In this document: piece after piece, positions 60,288 to 64,000 of the stretch
Numbering within the stretch: the first letter of the stretch is position 1
Layout of the letters: the number at the start of each line of letters is the position of its first letter
NCBI RefSeq assembly: GCF_002005565.1
Contig: NZ_BDJC01000003.1
Span: 1-64,000, forward strand
DNA: 64,000 bases
Source of the DNA: Streptomyces sp. JHA26
GTDB taxonomy: Bacteria > Actinomycetota > Actinomycetes > Streptomycetales > Streptomycetaceae
Reading direction: 5' to 3'
Program-made: the position numbers and the translations under genes
Notes under the pieces: generated by a model
Seen by the model: only the letters and a program-made list of their open reading frames with translations
What the model was told of the DNA's origin: nothing
Databases searched by the model: none

Positions 60288-61117
60288 AGCAGCTCGTCGC
60301 CGGAATCCTGTGCCGGAAGGAACTTCACGGCTTTCCGGGCCAGGACGGCGGTGAGGTACTCACGTGCGTCGGGGCGCAGCCGCGCCAGGGCGACCATGCC
60401 GGTGATGACGGCGTCGGCCACCTCGTCCTGGACGTCCGCCCACGTGTGGCTGTGCCCCTTTCGCGGATTGGTGCCCCGGGCACCGATGACGGCCTGCGCA
60501 GCCTCGCCCACCTCTTCGGCGAGCTTGAGCACTTGCAGGGTCCACTGCTCCTCCGGTGCGAGTTCCTTCTCGGCATCGAGGCGGCTGAACGTGTCGGCCA
60601 GCCGCTGGATCGTGTCCCAGTAGTCGGTCGGAGCGCCGCACCTGTGCTCACCGCGGGATTGCGGAGGCAGTGCGGTTCTGCGCATGAGCGCCGGATCGCC
60701 GACGAATCCGAGCCCTTCGTACAGTGACCTGGATGCGTCACTGGCGTGCAGTTCGAAAAGGGTGATGCCTTCCCGCTCCAGGTCGTTGAGGAGCGCGGTG
60801 AGGGCGGCCTTGGCGTAACCACGGCGCTGGTACTCGGGCCGGGTGGCCACGGCTTGGATGCGTGCGGCCAGCCCCCGGGGGTAGCGGGGCGCGGGCAGTA
60901 CGGGGCTGACCAGGGCCAGGGCGCAGGTGGCGAGTCCTCCCCCGGGTGCGTCGACGACGTAGGCCCGGGCATCGCCATGAGCCTGGAGCCGTTCGGCCAG
61001 TTGGTCCCGGCACAGGGCCAGCCAGTCCGGGGGGAGCGGTTGGGTGAGGATCAGCTCGGACCGCAGGCGGGTGATGCCTTCGGCGTCGGCGGGCGTGGCA
61101 CGGCGGGGAGTGGTCAC
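60281..61117 (-). CDS. GNAT acetyltransferase fused to a MazG-like pyrophosphohydrolase
   Basis: A 278-residue protein. Residues 1-155 are a GNAT domain (VATRPEYQRRGYAKAAL acetyl-CoA motif; ASRSLYEGLGF). Residues 165-270 are an all-helical MazG-like domain with KLAEEVGEA and DEVADAV, the ExxE...ExxD metal-binding pattern that hydrolyses nucleoside triphosphates. GTG 61117 is the start. It is followed on the same strand by nothing, and preceded by the methyltransferase-NUDIX gene, so the three may form one nucleotide-clearing set. Confidence 0.85.
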   Translation of the reverse strand: MTTPRRATPADAEGITRLRSELILTQPLPPDWLALCRDQLAERLQAHGDARAYVVDAPGGGLATCALALVSPVLPAPRYPRGLAARIQAVATRPEYQRRGYAKAALTALLNDLEREGITLFELHASDASRSLYEGLGFVGDPALMRRTALPPQSRGEHRCGAPTDYWDTIQRLADTFSRLDAEKELAPEEQWTLQVLKLAEEVGEAAQAVIGARGTNPRKGHSHTWADVQDEVADAVITGMVALARLRPDAREYLTAVLARKAVKFLPAQDSGDELLR

Positions 61118-61186
61118 GGGATCGGTCCTGTTGATTCGGCGATGGGTGAGGCGGTAGGGGGGTTCACCGGGCGAGGCCCGCCTCAG

Positions 61187-62374
61187 TCAGGGCTGGGATG
61201 ACGCGGAGGCGGTCGTGTGCGGGTCGGTGATGGGCGAGAAGCGGGCGGGGGCGTGGTCGATGGGGAGGTCCGGGCGCCAGGCTGTGAGGATCTGCGCGCT
61301 GCACTCGAACAGGTCCGGCGGCAGGGCGTCCAGGGGCCACCAACGCCAGTCCCCGACACTCTCGCCAGGTTGGTCGGCCGGCTCGCCCTGCCAGTGGGTG
61401 ACGAGCGCACCGACGGTGATGCGGACGACGTCGCCAACCCGGTCGAGGGACATGCCGAGAAGACGGACGTCGGCCGGGTCGGCGCACAGACCGGTCTCCT
61501 CGGCGAGTTCCCGCGCGACTGCCTCCTGCAGTGACTCGCCCGGCTCCACGGTCCCGCCGGGCAGCTCCCGTGTGCCCAGCCGGTGCCGGCCCAGGAGCAG
61601 ACCCTGCGGCCCGAGCAGCACCGCCCCGACACCGACGGCCGCATGGGCGACGGGTGGCTTCGCGGTGCGCGGACGGGCGGCGATCCGGGCCGGCCGCTGG
61701 ACCTGGAACAGCCGGTAGGAGGCGTGGTTGTTCTTCTCCGGGGCGTCGAGGACGGTGATGCCCTGCACACGGAACCCGTAGTGCACGAGAAGGTCTTCCC
61801 ACACCTCGGGTGTGAGCACCCACATGTGCACGGTGAGATCGTCGCCGCCGGCCGGGCGCAGGACCTCCGGGCGTGGGGTGACGGTCGAAGTGGGCCCATT
61901 GCCGGAGGAGTTGGTGTGCAGCACGGTGAAGTACAGCCGTCCTCCCGGTTTGACGGCGGTCGACAGGGCGGGCAGGAGCCGGTGCGGATCGACGAAGTGG
62001 AAGGTGCTGAGGGAGTAGACCACGTCGTACGGGGCCGTCGTGCCCAAGTACTCGACGGCGTCGGCGTGGACCAGTCGCAGGCCCGGTACATCGGGGTAGC
62101 GGGCACGCGCTCTCTCGATCTGGCTGAGGGAGGCATCGACGCCGTCCACCTGCGCCCCGTAGGTGCGGACCAGGTGGGCGGCGTGCCGACCGGGGCCGCA
62201 ACCGATGTCCAGGACCCGCAGGCCCCCGATGTCCCCGAGGACGGCGTCCCCCGGCCCGTTCGCAGCAGGACCCCAGCTGATCCGGCCCACTTCCGGCAGG
62301 GGAGTGGCGCGCTCCAAGTGGTGCTCTCCGTAGGCGTCCCAGGCGAGACGGGTCTGATGTTCGACGTCCAACAC
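61187..62374 (-). CDS. SAM methyltransferase fused to a NUDIX hydrolase
   Basis: A 395-residue fusion. Residues 1-215 are a class I methyltransferase ([28 protein letters not shown]). Residues 240-380 are a NUDIX domain with a full Nudix box (GGTVEPGES...RELAEETGL). GTG 62374 has GGAGG five bases upstream; ATG 62410 is the other option. Such bifunctional proteins are known in Streptomyces as a recurrent family without defined substrate. It lies directly downstream of the ABC exporter. Confidence 0.85.
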   Translation of the reverse strand: MLDVEHQTRLAWDAYGEHHLERATPLPEVGRISWGPAANGPGDAVLGDIGGLRVLDIGCGPGRHAAHLVRTYGAQVDGVDASLSQIERARARYPDVPGLRLVHADAVEYLGTTAPYDVVYSLSTFHFVDPHRLLPALSTAVKPGGRLYFTVLHTNSSGNGPTSTVTPRPEVLRPAGGDDLTVHMWVLTPEVWEDLLVHYGFRVQGITVLDAPEKNNHASYRLFQVQRPARIAARPRTAKPPVAHAAVGVGAVLLGPQGLLLGRHRLGTRELPGGTVEPGESLQEAVARELAEETGLCADPADVRLLGMSLDRVGDVVRITVGALVTHWQGEPADQPGESVGDWRWWPLDALPPDLFECSAQILTAWRPDLPIDHAPARFSPITDPHTTASASSQP

Positions 62375-62410
62375 GTCGTCCTCCACGCTGGGTTCAGGGG
62401 ATGAGTGCAT

Positions 62411-62520
62411 GGCAGCGCAGCACGTCGGGATCGGCGGTGCGCACGACGGACCAGTCCGCGGTGAGGCTCTCGGCCTCGGCGGTGGTGGGGGAGTCGTCAC
62501 CCCGGGGCCTTTCGAGCGGG
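62411..62520 (-). other. 110-bp gap with a coding-like 35-codon stretch without start codon
   Basis: On the minus strand, in a frame different from both flanking genes, about 35 codons ([20 protein letters not shown]...) have nearly all G/C third positions and end at a TGA at 62401. No ATG, GTG or TTG precedes it in frame. It may be a frame-shifted 3' end of the ABC gene or a chance effect. Confidence 0.35.
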
Positions 62521-64000
62521 TCATGCGGGATCCGCGACGGTGGGGGAGCCGGGGCGGGGGATGGTGCCCGTGGGGGCGTACTGGGCGGCCTGCGCGTCGA
62601 ACATCGAGGCGTAGCGCCCCCCGGCGGCCATGAGCTCGTCGTGGCTGCCGTGCTCGACGAGGCGTCCGTGGTGCAGGACGTAGATGCGGTCGGCGTGGCG
62701 GACGCCGGACATGCGGTGGGTGACCAGGACGACGGCCCGGTCGGGGGCGGCGAGACGGCGGATGCGGTCGAAGGCGGCGATCTCGGCCTCCGGGTCGAGG
62801 GCGGAGGTGGGTTCGTCCACGATGAGGACGCCGTCGGCATCCGAGGTGGCGCTGCGCCAGTGGGTCCGGGCGAGACCGATCTTCTGCCACTCGCCGCCCG
62901 ACAGTTCGCTCGCGCCGCGGAACATCCGGGCCAGCAGGGTGTGCAGCCCGTCGGGAAGTTTCGCGATGACCGGTCCGGCACCCGCGTAGTCCACGGAAGG
63001 CTGCAGTTCCTCGGGGTCGGCCGCTCGGGCGGGCCGGCCGATGCGGATGTTCAACGCGGCTGTCACGGGCCAGCGTTGGAAGTCCTGGGTGAGCAGTGAG
63101 ACGCGGTCGAAGACCTGGGAGCGGTCCAGGGAGGCGATGTCGGCCTCACCCCACCACACCGTCCCGGTCTGCGGCAGCAGCAGGCCCGACAACACCTTCA
63201 TCAGCGTGCTCTTGCCGGAGCCGTTCTCGCCGACCACGGCGGTGACCGAGCCCATGGGCAGGGTGAGGGAGACCTCGTCGAGGGCGGGGGTCTCCCGGTC
63301 CGGGTAGCGGTAGCTCACCTGGTCGAGGACGATCTGCTTCACCCGCGGGGGAACGGGACCGCCTCCGCCGGTGATGGTGCGCCGTGCCGCCTCGTCCAGG
63401 AACCGGGCGTGGTCGCGGACGTAGAGGGACTCCTCGTGCAGCTGGTTGACGTTCATCACCAGCGCCCCCAGGCTCGCCGAACCGGACCGGACGGCGATGA
63501 CGGCGGTGCCGGCCACGGCCAGACTCATGTGCCCGCTCGTGATCAGCCAGAACATGGCCGCGTACGTCGCCGCCAGGGCGAGTCCGGACAGCGCGGCGGC
63601 CACCCACTCGGTGACGGCCTTGCCGGCGGCCAGCCGCTCCTGCTCGGCCTCGGCGCTCTCCGCCATCCGCTCGTAACGGCTGAGCAGGAACGGCCCGACG
63701 GCGTGGATGCGCACCTCCTGGGCGGCGGTGCGCTCGGTGAGCAGGTTGCCGATGAGGCGGCTGGCCCGCACGTGCTCGACCCAGCTCATCACCGACACGT
63801 ACCGTTCCTGCGCCACCCGCATCGCGCCCCAGCCGCGCGGCGCCGCGATCAGGATCAGCATCGGCAGCAGGGCCGGGTGGAGGATGGTGAGCACACCGGC
63901 CGTGGAGATCAGGGAGATGGTCCCGTTCAGGGCGGCCACGCAGGCGCTGATCATGCGGCGGGCGGATCCGGCGCCGTACTGGGCGACGTCGATCAACCGC
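62521..64000 (-). CDS. ABC exporter permease-ATPase, 5' end cut by the window
   Basis: At least 492 residues of a fused exporter. The visible part holds the later transmembrane segments and a complete ATPase: Walker [10 protein letters not shown], a signature reading [14 protein letters not shown], and Walker [10 protein letters not shown]. The frame is open to the right edge, so the gene starts beyond base 64000 and the TTG at 63996 is not its start. It is not related to the YbtP/YbtQ-like pair. Substrate unknown. Confidence 0.88.
   Translation of the reverse strand, partial: RLIDVAQYGAGSARRMISACVAALNGTISLISTAGVLTILHPALLPMLILIAAPRGWGAMRVAQERYVSVMSWVEHVRASRLIGNLLTERTAAQEVRIHAVGPFLLSRYERMAESAEAEQERLAAGKAVTEWVAAALSGLALAATYAAMFWLITSGHMSLAVAGTAVIAVRSGSASLGALVMNVNQLHEESLYVRDHARFLDEAARRTITGGGGPVPPRVKQIVLDQVSYRYPDRETPALDEVSLTLPMGSVTAVVGENGSGKSTLMKVLSGLLLPQTGTVWWGEADIASLDRSQVFDRVSLLTQDFQRWPVTAALNIRIGRPARAADPEELQPSVDYAGAGPVIAKLPDGLHTLLARMFRGASELSGGEWQKIGLARTHWRSATSDADGVLIVDEPTSALDPEAEIAAFDRIRRLAAPDRAVVLVTHRMSGVRHADRIYVLHHGRLVEHGSHDELMAAGGRYASMFDAQAAQYAPTGTIPRPGSPTVADPA

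Overview
The window is high-GC DNA with strong G/C at third codon positions. It carries SARP, LAL-LuxR and TetR regulators and only two TTA codons that I could find, so it is chromosome from a Streptomyces. Its core is two secondary-metabolite gene clusters lying back to back. From memory, the same pair of pathways is known from Streptomyces venezuelae: watasemycin/thiazostatin, and venemycin. The source is therefore probably that species or a close relative. I could not run an alignment.

Region 1 (about 276-26418) is a pyochelin-family cluster. A salicylate synthase makes salicylate, an Irp9-like ligase adenylates it, and a PchE-like NRPS (ArCP-Cy-A-embedded MT-like-PCP) and a PchF-like NRPS (docking-Cy-A-MT-PCP-TE) add two cysteines as thiazoline/thiazolidine rings. 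A class B (B12-binding) radical SAM enzyme, two saccharopine-dehydrogenase-like reductases, a type II thioesterase, a YbtP/YbtQ-like ABC pair, two paralogous TetR proteins and a SARP complete it. Long perfect hairpins at 6903-6971, 19507-19557 and 26378-26418 divide the transcription units.

Region 2 (about 26514-56545) has 16 genes and matches my memory of the venemycin (vem) cluster. DpgA, DpgB, DpgD and DpgC homologues make 3,5-dihydroxyphenylglyoxylate from malonyl-CoA. A benzoylformate-decarboxylase-like ThDP enzyme should convert this to the benzaldehyde, and after oxidation 3,5-dihydroxybenzoate primes a two-protein modular PKS (VemG: A-KR-like-ACP-KS-AT-ACP; VemH: KS-AT-ACP-TE). Two malonyl extensions without reduction fit an aryl-pyrone biaryl product. 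Two FAD halogenases and a flavin reductase supply optional halogenation. A LAL activator (VemR), two MFS exporters, a CPA2 antiporter, an isochorismatase-fold protein and a decayed adenylating enzyme complete the set.

Region 3 (56502-64000) is ordinary flanking chromosome: an XRE/MmyB-type regulator, a DUF5302 protein, a TetR/membrane-protein divergent pair with a clear operator, an SDR gene remnant, a GNAT-MazG fusion, a methyltransferase-NUDIX fusion and an ABC exporter cut by the window edge.

The most interesting new signals are regulatory. A 16-bp box occurs at three promoters spanning both clusters. A shared motif lies upstream of dpgA and vemG. TTA (bldA) codons lie in one NRPS gene and in vemR. 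Several proteins have lost residues their families normally need: the isochorismatase-fold protein, the adenylating enzyme, the VemG KR, the VemR P-loop, and the thioesterase nucleophile, which is Cys instead of Ser.
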